Positions 8,398-18,546 of a stretch of DNA of 64,000 nucleotides are shown piece after piece. Each line of letters begins with the position of its first letter. Position 1 is the first letter of the stretch. The notes under the pieces are model-generated. The model saw only the letters and a program-made list of their open reading frames with translations. It was not told the origin of the DNA and did no database searches. This DNA is from Roseateles_B sp041912595 (GTDB lineage: Bacteria; Pseudomonadota; Gammaproteobacteria; Burkholderiales; Burkholderiaceae_C). Position numbers and translations under genes: made by a program. The stretch is taken from assembly GCA_041912595.1 (NCBI GenBank), contig JAYRMR010000001.1, positions 186,001 through 250,000 on the forward strand, written 5' to 3'.

Positions 8398-8919
8398 TCA
8401 GCCCGCCCGCATCAGCAGGCACACCGCCCGCGTCTCGATGGCGCGGCCTTCGCCGACCGGGCCCATCTTCTCCGCCGTCTTGGCCTTCACGTTGAGGCGC
8501 TCCACGGGCAGGTCCAGCACCTGCGCGAGGCGCTCGCGCATGGGCACGATGTGCGACGCCATCTTGGGTGCCTGCGCGACGATCGTCGTGTCGATGTTGA
8601 CGATGGCCCAGCCGGCCTCGCGGACCCGGCGATGCGCCTCGGCCAGGAGCACCATGGAATCGGCGTTCTTGAACTCGGCCGCGGTGTCGGGGAAGAGCTT
8701 GCCGATGTCGCCCAGCGCCGCGGCGCCCAGCAGCGCGTCCGTGATGGCATGCGCCAGGGCGTCGGCGTCGGAGTGGCCGAGCAGGCCGTGGGTGTGCGGG
8801 ATGGTCACGCCGCCGAGGATCAGCGGGCGGCCCGTGACGAGCTGGTGGGTGTCCCAGCCTTCGCCGATGCGCAGGTCCAGCGGCGAGAAGGCGGTCGTGG
8901 GGGAGGCGGCAGCGGTCAT
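8398..8919 (-). CDS. ispF: 2-C-methyl-D-erythritol 2,4-cyclodiphosphate synthase
   Basis: IspF (173 residues) closes CDP-methylerythritol 2-phosphate to methylerythritol cyclodiphosphate with release of CMP, step five of the MEP isoprenoid pathway. The zinc-binding GEGWDTHQL (Asp and His), GHSDADALAHAITDALLGAA, and the C-terminal VNVKAKTAE-like stretch (LNVKAKTAEKMGPVGEG) are all present. The stop of ispD and the ATG of ispF share a base (TGATG), so the genes are translationally coupled. The longer in-frame reading up to 9738 is only antisense/out-of-frame over ispD. Confidence 0.96.
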   Translation of the reverse strand: MTAAASPTTAFSPLDLRIGEGWDTHQLVTGRPLILGGVTIPHTHGLLGHSDADALAHAITDALLGAAALGDIGKLFPDTAAEFKNADSMVLLAEAHRRVREAGWAIVNIDTTIVAQAPKMASHIVPMRERLAQVLDLPVERLNVKAKTAEKMGPVGEGRAIETRAVCLLMRAG

Positions 8920-9629
8920 CAACGGGTCCTCAGCAGGCGTTCGGCCAGCTCGAAATCGGCCGGGTAGGTCACTTTGAAATTCTCCAGCGGCGCGGCCACG
9001 AGGCGCGGCTGATGGCCGAGGGCCTCGACGGCGCTGGCCTCGTCCGTGGCGGCATCGCCCACGTGGCGCAGCGCGGGCTGCAGCAGGCCCAGGCGGAACA
9101 TCTGCGGCGTCTGCGCGGCCCACTTGCCGCGGCGGTCCACGGTGGCCAGCACGCGGCCCTCGCGCTCGTCCTTGAGCGTGTCGGCCACCGGCAGGGCCAG
9201 CAGGCCGCCGACCTCGTCGTCCGCGCAGGCGGCCATCAGCGCCTGCACCCATGCCGGGCGCAGCAGGCAGCGCGCGGCGTCGTGCACCAGCACCCAGTCC
9301 TGCGGCTGCGCGCCGCGCGCCTGCAGCTCGAGCAGGCCATTGGCGACGCTCTCGGCGCGGCTGGCACCGCCGCAGCGGGCCACCCAGGCGCGCTCGCCCG
9401 TGAAGCCGGGCACGGCCTGCTCGAACTGATCGTCCTCGGGTGAGAGCACGACGAGCGTGGCGTCCAGGCCCGGCACGGCCTGCAGGGCGTCGAGGGTGTG
9501 TGCCATCAGGGCGCGGCCCGCCAGGGGCACGTACTGCTTGGGCTGGGTCGCGCCGGAGCGGCTGCCCACGCCGGCCGCGGGCACCAGGGCGAAGCAACGG
9601 GGCTGCACGCCCACAGTGAAGGAATCCAT
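8919..9629 (-). CDS. ispD: 2-C-methyl-D-erythritol 4-phosphate cytidylyltransferase
   Basis: IspD (236 residues) transfers CMP from CTP to methylerythritol 4-phosphate, the third MEP-pathway step. The signature nucleotide-binding start is ALVPAAGVGSRSG followed by QPKQYVPLAGRALMAHTL; VHDAARCLL and the later LVAAPLENFKVTYPADF are family hallmarks. It is the first gene of the ispD-ispF pair, with the start set at the ATG preceded by a purine-rich stretch. The following 190 bp separate it from the divergent membrane carrier. Confidence 0.96.
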   Translation of the reverse strand: MDSFTVGVQPRCFALVPAAGVGSRSGATQPKQYVPLAGRALMAHTLDALQAVPGLDATLVVLSPEDDQFEQAVPGFTGERAWVARCGGASRAESVANGLLELQARGAQPQDWVLVHDAARCLLRPAWVQALMAACADDEVGGLLALPVADTLKDEREGRVLATVDRRGKWAAQTPQMFRLGLLQPALRHVGDAATDEASAVEALGHQPRLVAAPLENFKVTYPADFELAERLLRTR

Positions 9630-9820
9630 GGGCGGATTGTAGGAAGAGCCGCGCCCCTTCCCGCGCCCCTTCCTGCGCCGGACCCCTCGGCATCAGAATG
9701 GGCCGCACGGTGTAAACACTGAGAACAAATGGCATCACAACGGCGGCATGACTTCAAGACAAGACGGCGTCGCGCCTCTTCAATGGCGGCACACGCTACT
9801 CACCGCCTCCGATTTTCGCC

Positions 9821-11146
9821 ATGACGACCTCCCGCCCCTTCCTGCAGCGCCTGGTGCTCGTGCGCCCCGGCGAGGGCCGCGCGCTGCTGTGGGCCGCGGC
9901 CTACTTCTTCTTCCTGCTGCTGAGCTACTACCTGCTGCGGCCGGTCCGCGAGGCCATGGGCATCGCCAAGGGCGCCGACAAGCTGCCCTGGCTGATGAGC
10001 CTCACGCTGCTCGTGATGCTGGTGGCGAACCCGCTGTACGCGCGCCTCGTCTCGCGCTGGCCGCGCCGCCGCTTCATCCCGGCGGTGTCGCACTTCTTCG
10101 CGGCCAATCTGCTCGTCTTCGTCGGCCTCATGGCGGCCTGGCCCGGCGCCGTGTGGCTGGGCTACGCCTTCTACGTCTGGCTGAGCGTGTTCAACCTCTT
10201 CGTCGTCTCCGTGTTCTGGAGCCTGATGAGCGATGTCTTCCGCGAGGAGCAGGGCCGGCGCCTCTTCGGCCTCATCTCGATGGGCGGTACGCTGGGCGCC
10301 GTGGCGGGCGCCGCGCTCACCGATGCGCTGAGCCGCGGCAGCTGGGGCGTGCAGCTCGGCCCGGCGGCGCTGATGGGGCTCTCGGTGCTGGCACTGGAAC
10401 TGGCCGTGGCCTGCATGGGCGCGCTGCGCCGGCACTTCGGCGTCTCCGAGCAGGCCCAGCCCGAGCGCGAGCCCGGCCCCTCGGCGCTCGAAGGCTGGCG
10501 CGCGATCGCCGGCTCACGCTACCTGCAGGCGCTGTGCGGCTACATGCTGCTGTACGCCCTCACCTCGACCTTCCTCTACCTCAGCCAGGGCGAGATCGTG
10601 GCCCGCAGCTTCGCCAGCGGCGCCGAGCGCACCGCCGCCTTCGCCCGGCTGGACCTGTGGGTGAACGTGCTGACGCTGGCGACCCAGCTCTTCCTCACCG
10701 GGCGCCTGCTGCGCTGGATCGGCGTGAGCGGCGTGCTGCTCGTGCTGCCCACCCTCACCCTGGCCGGCTTCGGCGCGCTCGCGCTGTGGCCCACCTTCGC
10801 CGTGCTGGCCGCCGTGCAGGTGCTGCGCCGGGGGCTGCATTACGCCGTCGACCGGCCCGCGCGCGAGCTGCTGTACATCCCGCTGGGCCCGGAAGAGCGC
10901 TACAAGTCCAAGCCCTTCATCGACACCTTCGTCTACCGCGTCGGCGACGTGCTGGGCGTCTGGGCGCCCACGCTCATGAGCCTGCTGGCGCTGCCCGTCA
11001 GTGCCGCGGCGCTGGGCTTCGCCGGGCTCTGGCTCTGGAACGGGCACGGCCTCGGCCGGCTCGTGAGCCGCCGGGCGGCCGCATCGGAGCCGCCGCCTGC
11101 CACTCCCTCCGCGGCGACGCCCCCGGTCGCCCAGGTCCGCTCCTGA
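9821..11146 (+). CDS. MFS-fold carrier resembling NTP/NDP (TLC-type) translocases
   Basis: This 441-residue polytopic membrane protein has about 11-12 predicted helices. The first cytoplasmic/helix region reads AAAYFFFLLLSYYLLRPVRE, then KLPWLMSLTLLVMLVANPLYARLVSRWPR. The YYLLRPVRE element, FNLFVVSVFWSLMSDVF and the late ELLYIPLGPEERYKSKPFIDTFVYRVGD resemble the ADP/ATP translocase-like MFS branch known from obligate intracellular bacteria and plastids and found, without known substrate, in many free-living proteobacteria. I cannot assign a substrate. The C-terminus ends in an Ala/Pro-rich tail. The downstream Tat-exported epimerase-like gene begins 34 bp later, so they may be cotranscribed. 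Confidence 0.8.
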   Translation: MTTSRPFLQRLVLVRPGEGRALLWAAAYFFFLLLSYYLLRPVREAMGIAKGADKLPWLMSLTLLVMLVANPLYARLVSRWPRRRFIPAVSHFFAANLLVFVGLMAAWPGAVWLGYAFYVWLSVFNLFVVSVFWSLMSDVFREEQGRRLFGLISMGGTLGAVAGAALTDALSRGSWGVQLGPAALMGLSVLALELAVACMGALRRHFGVSEQAQPEREPGPSALEGWRAIAGSRYLQALCGYMLLYALTSTFLYLSQGEIVARSFASGAERTAAFARLDLWVNVLTLATQLFLTGRLLRWIGVSGVLLVLPTLTLAGFGALALWPTFAVLAAVQVLRRGLHYAVDRPARELLYIPLGPEERYKSKPFIDTFVYRVGDVLGVWAPTLMSLLALPVSAAALGFAGLWLWNGHGLGRLVSRRAAASEPPPATPSAATPPVAQVRS

Positions 11147-11180
11147 ATCCCTCCCCTCCCCGTACTGCAAAGGAAGTCCC

Positions 11181-12311
11181 ATGAGTCCCACCCAGCCCTC
11201 CCGGCGTCACCTGATGCAATGGACCGCCGGCCTCGGCGCGATGAGCCTGATGCCGCTGGCCCAGGCCGCCGGCGAAGCCCCGACCAAGCCCGCGCCCAAG
11301 CGCATCCTCGTGCTGGGCGGCACGGGCTTCCTCGGCCCGGCCATCGTCGAGGCGGCCCGCGCGCGCGGCCACACGCTGACGCTCTTCAACCGCGGCAAGA
11401 CCCGGCCCGGCCTCTTCCCTGACGTCGAGAAGCGCCAGGGCGACCGCGACCCGCTCAAGGGCGAAGGCCTGAAGTCCCTCGAGACGGGCGAATGGGACGC
11501 CGTGATCGACGACTCCGGCTACTACCCCCGCATCGTCGGCGCCTCGGCGCAGCTGCTGGCGCCGCGCGTGAAGCAGTACCTCTACATCTCCAGCATCAGC
11601 GCCTACAAGGAGCCCGTGCCCGTCGGCGGCAACGAGGACACGCCGCTGGCCGTGCTGGCCGATCCCAAGGTGGAGACCATGGGCGCGCGCTTCGAGAACT
11701 ACGGCGGGCTCAAGGCCGCCTGCGAAGCCGCCGCCGCCCAGGCCCTGCCCGGCCGCTGCACGGTGATCCGCCCCGGCTTCATCGTCGGCCCGGACGATCC
11801 CACCGGCCGCTTCACCTACTGGCCCGTGCGCTTCGACAAGGGCGGCGAGATCGCCGTGCCCGGCGCCCCCACCGACCCGCTGCAGCTCATCGACGTGCGC
11901 GACCTCGCCGCCTGGCTGGTCCACCTCGTCGAGCAGGGCACCATCGGCACCTTCAATGCCCTGGGCCCGGCCGAGCCCATGAACTGGGGCCGCGTGGTCG
12001 AGGCCTGCCGCAAGGTGGCCGGCACGCCGGGCACCGTCACCTGGATCCCCGGCGAGTTCATGGCCAAGCAGGAAGACCTGGACTTCCCCATCTGGGCGCC
12101 CTACGTCGGCGACACCAAGGGCTTCCACACCTGGAGCACCCAGCGTGCGGTGAAGGCCGGGCTGAAGTTCCGCCCCGTGGAGCAGACCGTGGCGGACACG
12201 CTCGCCTGGTACAAGACCCAGCTGAAGGAGGAGAAGGGCCGCGTGAAGCTGGCCTTCAGCCCCGAGCAGGAGGCCACCGTCCTGCAGCGCTGGAAGCAGG
12301 CCAAGGGCTGA
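11181..12311 (+). CDS. Tat-exported NAD-dependent epimerase/dehydratase-like protein
   Basis: The 376-residue protein starts with a twin-arginine signal (SRRHLMQW, hydrophobic stretch, cut near AQAAG), so it is probably exported folded to the periplasm. The mature part opens with a Rossmann motif (ILVLGGTGFLGPAIVEAARARG) and has an SDR-type YISSISAY and YGGLKAACE with the Tyr/Lys pair. The C-terminal half resembles extended SDR proteins such as those acting on nucleotide sugars or isoflavone-reductase-like substrates. Its true substrate is unknown. A strong start signal (AAAGGAAGTCCC) precedes the ATG. A hairpin terminator follows. Confidence 0.82.
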   Translation: MSPTQPSRRHLMQWTAGLGAMSLMPLAQAAGEAPTKPAPKRILVLGGTGFLGPAIVEAARARGHTLTLFNRGKTRPGLFPDVEKRQGDRDPLKGEGLKSLETGEWDAVIDDSGYYPRIVGASAQLLAPRVKQYLYISSISAYKEPVPVGGNEDTPLAVLADPKVETMGARFENYGGLKAACEAAAAQALPGRCTVIRPGFIVGPDDPTGRFTYWPVRFDKGGEIAVPGAPTDPLQLIDVRDLAAWLVHLVEQGTIGTFNALGPAEPMNWGRVVEACRKVAGTPGTVTWIPGEFMAKQEDLDFPIWAPYVGDTKGFHTWSTQRAVKAGLKFRPVEQTVADTLAWYKTQLKEEKGRVKLAFSPEQEATVLQRWKQAKG

Positions 12312-12328
12312 GTCCCGGCGGCAAAGGG

Positions 12329-12363
12329 AAAGGGCGTGACCCTCGCGGGTTCACGCCCTTTTT
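12329..12363. terminator. bidirectional terminator between the epimerase-like gene and clpB
   Basis: AAAGGGCGTGACCC pairs with GGGTTCACGCCCTTT around TCGC, with T-runs on the plus strand (CCCTTTTTC) and an A-rich start giving T on the minus strand. It sits between convergent stops at 12311 and 12414, so it can end both transcripts. Confidence 0.85.
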
Positions 12364-12413
12364 CATGCCCGCGCCCGGGGGCCGCAGACGCGTGCCCAGG
12401 GCCGCGGCCGCGC

Positions 12414-15017
<2,604 letters not shown>

Positions 15018-15123
15018 GGCTTGATCCTCCGTTGTCGTGCAAGTGGGCGCCGGGCGCCGCATTTCAAGGGGCTGAACATCGACCCGCTGCCGACCCGCGT
15101 CCGACCGGGCCAGAATGCGGCGC

Positions 15124-15681
15124 ATGTCACATCCTCATGCCACAACGGCCGCACCCGCCACCGCTGCCGAGCCGCCGAACGCCCTGCTTCTGAGCACCGT
15201 GCCCACCCTTCAACGCTACCTCCGCCAGCTCGACGGCCTGCTTGATCTGGCTCAATCACACGACCGGAACGGGCCGGCGGACGAAGCCGCGCTGCTGGCG
15301 GCGCGTCTTGCGCCCGACATGCTCCCGCTGCACACGCAGGTGCTGATCTGCGGCAACTTCGTGCCGCGCCTGCAGGCCGTGCTGCGGGGCACCGAGGTGC
15401 AGTACCCCGCCTGGCCGGACGACCTGGCCGGCCTTCGATCGCAGGTGGCGGCGCTCCTGCGGCAGGTCGAGAGCTGGACGCCGCAGGACTTCGCGGCGCC
15501 GGAGCGCCTGGTCGAGGGCGACGCGGGCCAGGCCTGGCTGCGGATGCCGCTGCGCGCGTGGATCCACGAGTTCGCGCTGCCGAACTTCTTCTTCCACCTG
15601 AGCGCCGTCTACCTCCTGCTGCGCCAGCAGGGCCTGCCGCTGGGCAAGGCGCAGTTCGACGGCCTGCACCGCTACGGCTGA
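15124..15681 (+). CDS. DUF1993 family protein
   Basis: The 185-residue soluble protein matches the DUF1993 pattern: an N-terminal STVPTLQRYLRQLDGLLDLA, a middle LLAARLAPDMLPLHTQVLICGNFVPRLQ, and a C-terminal WIHEFALPNFFFHLSAVYLLLRQQGLPLGKAQFDGL. The family is all-helical (a DinB-like bundle is plausible) and its function is unknown. An alternative ATG lies 9 bp upstream (15115). It is divergent from clpB across a 106-bp region and convergent with crcB (14 bp between stops). Confidence 0.8.
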   Translation: MSHPHATTAAPATAAEPPNALLLSTVPTLQRYLRQLDGLLDLAQSHDRNGPADEAALLAARLAPDMLPLHTQVLICGNFVPRLQAVLRGTEVQYPAWPDDLAGLRSQVAALLRQVESWTPQDFAAPERLVEGDAGQAWLRMPLRAWIHEFALPNFFFHLSAVYLLLRQQGLPLGKAQFDGLHRYG

Positions 15682-15695
15682 GCGCCGCGCCGGGC

Positions 15696-16076
15696 TCAGC
15701 TGAGCGCGGCCCGCATCAGCGCCAGGCCAGCGGCCGCGGCCATCAGCGAGCCCAGCACGTGCACGCCCGTGTGCGCCAGCGCGAGGCCGAAGTCGCCGCG
15801 CTGCAGCAGCGCGAGCGACTCGCCGGAGAAGCTCGAAAAGGTGGTGAGCCCGCCCAGGAAGCCAGTCACGACCAGCAGGCGCGCCGTCTCGTGGGGCATG
15901 CGGCCGAACCACTCCAGCGCCAGCCCGATCATGAAGCCGCCGGCCACGTTCACGAGCAGCGTGCCGAGCGGGAATCCCGTCCAGCGGGCGTTGAGCCACA
16001 GGCCCGCGCCCCAGCGGGCCAGGGCTCCGGCGCTCGCGCCCACGGCGATCGCCGCCACCTGCAGCGGCAGGCTCAT
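15696..16076 (-). CDS. crcB: fluoride ion channel CrcB/Fluc
   Basis: CrcB (126 residues) is a four-helix inner-membrane protein whose antiparallel dimer exports fluoride. The sequence shows GASAGALARWGAGLWLN, the FPLGTLLVNVAGGFMIGL segment with the conserved Asn, and GFLGGLTTFSSFSGES, the phenylalanine/serine-rich pore signature. It begins with an ATGA overlap at the stop of moaE, so it is translated from the same message. I see no fluoride riboswitch inside the preceding coding region, so control probably comes from the operon promoter. Confidence 0.93.
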   Translation of the reverse strand: MSLPLQVAAIAVGASAGALARWGAGLWLNARWTGFPLGTLLVNVAGGFMIGLALEWFGRMPHETARLLVVTGFLGGLTTFSSFSGESLALLQRGDFGLALAHTGVHVLGSLMAAAAGLALMRAALS

Positions 16077-16573
16077 GCCTCGGCCCCGGCGTTGTCCGAG
16101 CTGATGCCCCAGCGCGCCAGCGCGGCGTCGTCCACCTCGCGGGCGTCGACCCAGCGCGCGCCGTCGGGGCCGTGTTCCTTCTTCCAGAACGGGGCCTGGG
16201 TCTTGAGGTAGTCCATCAGGAACTCGCAGGCCTGGAAGCCCTGCCCGCGGTGCCGCGAGCTGACGAACACGCCGACGATCTGCGCCCGCGGCGCCAGCGG
16301 CCCCACGCGGTGGATGACGCGGGCGGCGCGGATGTCGAAGCGGCGGTGGGCCTCGTCGATCATGGCCTCGATGGCGGCCTCGGTCATGCCCGGGTAGTGC
16401 TCGAGTTCCATCAGCGAGATGGCCTCGGCGCCCGGCTGGCCCTCGCCGCCGCGCACGGTGCCCACGAAGCTCACCACCGCGCCCACGCCGCCGTCGTCGG
16501 CGCGCAGGGCGGCGCACTCGGCGCTGAGGTCGAAGTCTTCCGTCTGGATGCGAACGCGCGGCAGCTTAGTCAT
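16073..16573 (-). CDS. moaE: molybdopterin synthase catalytic subunit MoaE
   Basis: MoaE (166 residues) with MoaD converts precursor Z (cPMP) to molybdopterin by adding two sulfurs. Diagnostic stretches are GAVVSFVGTVR near the N-terminus, MELEHYPGMTEAAIE, VIHRVGPLAPRAQIVGVFVSS and HRGQGFQACEFLMDYLKTQ. The motif with the active-site Lys (KTQAPFWKKE) is present. The partner moaD is not in this window. It is flanked by a Crp/Fnr-type gene (8-bp overlap) and crcB (4-bp overlap), forming a compact minus-strand operon. Confidence 0.95.
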   Translation of the reverse strand: MTKLPRVRIQTEDFDLSAECAALRADDGGVGAVVSFVGTVRGGEGQPGAEAISLMELEHYPGMTEAAIEAMIDEAHRRFDIRAARVIHRVGPLAPRAQIVGVFVSSRHRGQGFQACEFLMDYLKTQAPFWKKEHGPDGARWVDAREVDDAALARWGISSDNAGAEA

Positions 16574-17285
16574 GGCCGGGATTCTGCCCCAGCGCCGCCA
16601 GCGCGGGCGCGTCCAGCAGCGCGATGCCGCCGTAGCGCAGCGCGATCAGCCCCTGCGCCTCCAGCGACTTCAGCGCCTTGTTCACCGTCTGGCGGCTCAC
16701 GCCCATCATCAGCGCCAGCTGCTCCTGCGGCAGGCGCAGCTCGCGAGGCTGGGCCTCGGGCGCGGGGGTCAGGTCTTGCTCGCCATAGCCCTGCGCGACC
16801 TGCAGCAGGCGGCGGGCGAGGCGTGCCTCCAGCGGCAGGCGGGCGATGTCCTCGAGCACCTCGAAGGTCTGGCGCAGCTTGGCGCAGGCCAGGCGGGCGA
16901 TGCTGCGCCAGTGCACCGGGTTCGCGCCGAGCCAGTCGAGCAGCGCCACCTCCGGCACCAGCCACAGCCGCGAGGGACCGTCGGCCACCACGTCGTGCGT
17001 GCGGGGCTGGCCGTCCAGCAGCGAGATCTCGCCGAACCACTGCCCCGGCTCCAGCCAGGCCAGCAGGCTCTGCGAGCCGTCCGGGGCCAGGCGCCCGACC
17101 TGCAGCGCGCCGTCCAGCACGCAGCACAGGCCGGCCGAGGACTGCCCACGATGGAAGAGCCGCTCGCCGTCCACCAGGCTCAGCCCGTGACCGAGCGCGC
17201 GCAGGGCCTCCTGCAGGGCGGGCTCGCAGCTGGCGAACCAGCGGCTGGCGGCCAGGGCCCGGTGATCGGCGGCGTCGAGGGGCAT
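16566..17285 (-). CDS. Crp/Fnr-family transcriptional regulator
   Basis: The 239-residue protein has a cyclic-nucleotide-binding-like N-domain (FHRGQSSAGLCCVLDGALQVG... PGQWFGEISLLDGQPRTHDVVA), a long dimerisation helix, and a C-terminal winged helix (LALMMGVSRQTVNKALKSLEAQGLI). No N-terminal cysteine cluster is visible, so an FNR-type iron-sulfur sensor is unlikely; the effector is unknown. It heads the minus-strand operon with moaE and crcB, and is divergent from the Mpo1-like gene. A TGTC-N8-GACA palindrome in the shared upstream region may be its own operator. Confidence 0.88.
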   Translation of the reverse strand: MPLDAADHRALAASRWFASCEPALQEALRALGHGLSLVDGERLFHRGQSSAGLCCVLDGALQVGRLAPDGSQSLLAWLEPGQWFGEISLLDGQPRTHDVVADGPSRLWLVPEVALLDWLGANPVHWRSIARLACAKLRQTFEVLEDIARLPLEARLARRLLQVAQGYGEQDLTPAPEAQPRELRLPQEQLALMMGVSRQTVNKALKSLEAQGLIALRYGGIALLDAPALAALGQNPGHD

Positions 17286-17333
17286 GGGCGTCCGGGACTT
17301 CAGGGGCGGGTGTGGGTTTTGGAAGGGGCCAAG

Positions 17334-17349
17334 TGTCGAATCTTTGACA
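17334..17349. promoter_or_regulatory. candidate operator, TGTC-N8-GACA palindrome
   Basis: The 16-bp sequence TGTCGAATCTTTGACA lies between the divergent Crp/Fnr-type gene and the Mpo1-like gene. Its geometry fits two half-sites for a dimeric Crp/Fnr-type regulator, and a TTGACA-like hexamer overlaps its right half. The binding protein is inferred from position only. Confidence 0.35.
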
Positions 17350-17408
17350 GTACGAATGCTCGCCGCTGCCTAAGCTGATGGATATCAAGACAAACGTGGA
17401 GACCCGCC

Positions 17409-17951
17409 ATGGCCAGCCCCTTCCGCCCCGCCCTGGACCTGATGGCCCAGTACGCCGCCTACCACCGGGACCGCCGCAACATCGCCACGCACTTCGTGGG
17501 CATCCCGCTGATCGTGTTCGCCATCGGCGTGCTGCTCGCGCGCATCCCGCTGGCCGTGAGCGGTCTGGCGGCGAATGGCGCCTGGCTGCTGTGCGCCGTC
17601 ACGGCCCTGTGGTACCTGACGCGCGGCGCCGTCGTGCTGGGCCTGGCGACCGTCGCGGTGAACGCGCTGCTCATGGCCCTGGCCACGCCTTTCGCCCAGG
17701 AGCCGACGGCCGTGTGGCTGAGCGTCGGCGTGGGCAGCTTCGTGGTGGGCTGGATCATCCAGTTCGTCGGCCACTACTACGAGGGCCGCAAGCCGGCCTT
17801 CGTGGATGACCTCGTGGGTCTGCTCGTGGGGCCGATGTTCGTCGTCGGGGAGCTGCTGTTCGCGCTGGGCTGGGGCAGGGACATGCTCGCCACCATCGAG
17901 AGCCGCGTGGGTCCCACGCTCATCCGCGACGCCCAGGCCCCGCAGGCCTGA
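17409..17951 (+). CDS. Mpo1-like (DUF962) membrane protein
   Basis: The 180-residue protein has several transmembrane segments and fits the Mpo1/YGL010w-type family: an N-terminal YAAYHRDRRNIATHFVGIPLIVFAIGVLL with conserved His and Asn, a helical middle, and a later WIIQFVGHYYEGRKPAFVDDLVGLLVGPMFV with His. In yeast, Mpo1 is a 2-hydroxy fatty acid dioxygenase that uses these conserved histidines for iron. The bacterial role is unproven. It is divergent from the Crp/Fnr-type regulator and may be under its control. Confidence 0.85.
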   Translation: MASPFRPALDLMAQYAAYHRDRRNIATHFVGIPLIVFAIGVLLARIPLAVSGLAANGAWLLCAVTALWYLTRGAVVLGLATVAVNALLMALATPFAQEPTAVWLSVGVGSFVVGWIIQFVGHYYEGRKPAFVDDLVGLLVGPMFVVGELLFALGWGRDMLATIESRVGPTLIRDAQAPQA

Positions 17952-17960
17952 TTCCGCGGC

Positions 17961-18542
17961 TCAGGTGCGATTCGGCCAGCGCTGCAGCACGGCCTCCGCG
18001 GCCGGCTTGCGCGAGGCGCGGCCGGGCTTGGCCGCGGTGCCCAGGGCGATCCAGCCCAGCAGCGTCTCGCCGGGCTCGCAGAAGGCGGCCACGATGTCGG
18101 TGTCCCGCACCTTGGCGCCGGAGAGCATCTTGGCGCCATAGCCCATCAGGTGGGCCGCGTTGAGGAAATTCGCCAGCGCCCCGCCCACGCAGGCCCACTG
18201 CTCGTGTGCCGGCACCTGCGGGTGACCCATGTCGATGCGGGCCACCACGGCCACCGTCACCGGCGGGCGCAGGGCCCGCTCGGCGTCGAGCGAGGCACCC
18301 GCCTCGTCCTTGCCCGCACGCCGCGCCGCGGCCGCGAACAGCGCCGCCATGCGCTCGCGCGCCTCGCCCCCCACCCACTTGAAGCGGAACGGCACCAGCT
18401 CGCCGTGGTCCGGCCCGCGCAGCGCGGCCTCGACCATGCGCTGCAGCTGCGCCTCGTCCGGCCCCGGCTCGGCGAGATGCTTGGGGCCGACCGAATGCCG
18501 CGACAGCAGCGCCTGCAGGACGTCGGGGGCGGCTGCGCTCAT
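17961..18542 (-). CDS. YdjA-like nitroreductase
   Basis: The 193-residue flavoprotein of the nitroreductase fold is most like E. coli YdjA: RHSVGPKHLAEPGPDEAQLQRMVEAALRGPDHGELVPFRF at the start, TVAVVARIDMGHPQVPAHEQ in the middle and a C-terminal LLGWIALGTAAKPGRASRKP. YdjA-type enzymes bind FMN and reduce electrophilic substrates with NAD(P)H, with physiological substrate unknown. The start is the ATG at 18542, 4 bp after the apbC stop, so the two are likely cotranscribed. Confidence 0.86.
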   Translation of the reverse strand: MSAAAPDVLQALLSRHSVGPKHLAEPGPDEAQLQRMVEAALRGPDHGELVPFRFKWVGGEARERMAALFAAAARRAGKDEAGASLDAERALRPPVTVAVVARIDMGHPQVPAHEQWACVGGALANFLNAAHLMGYGAKMLSGAKVRDTDIVAAFCEPGETLLGWIALGTAAKPGRASRKPAAEAVLQRWPNRT

Positions 18543-18546
18543 GGCC

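Noticed and set aside
16566..17285. FNR-type oxygen sensor
   Set aside because: No N-terminal Cys cluster is visible in the Crp/Fnr-type protein, so it is not an FNR-like [4Fe-4S] sensor.
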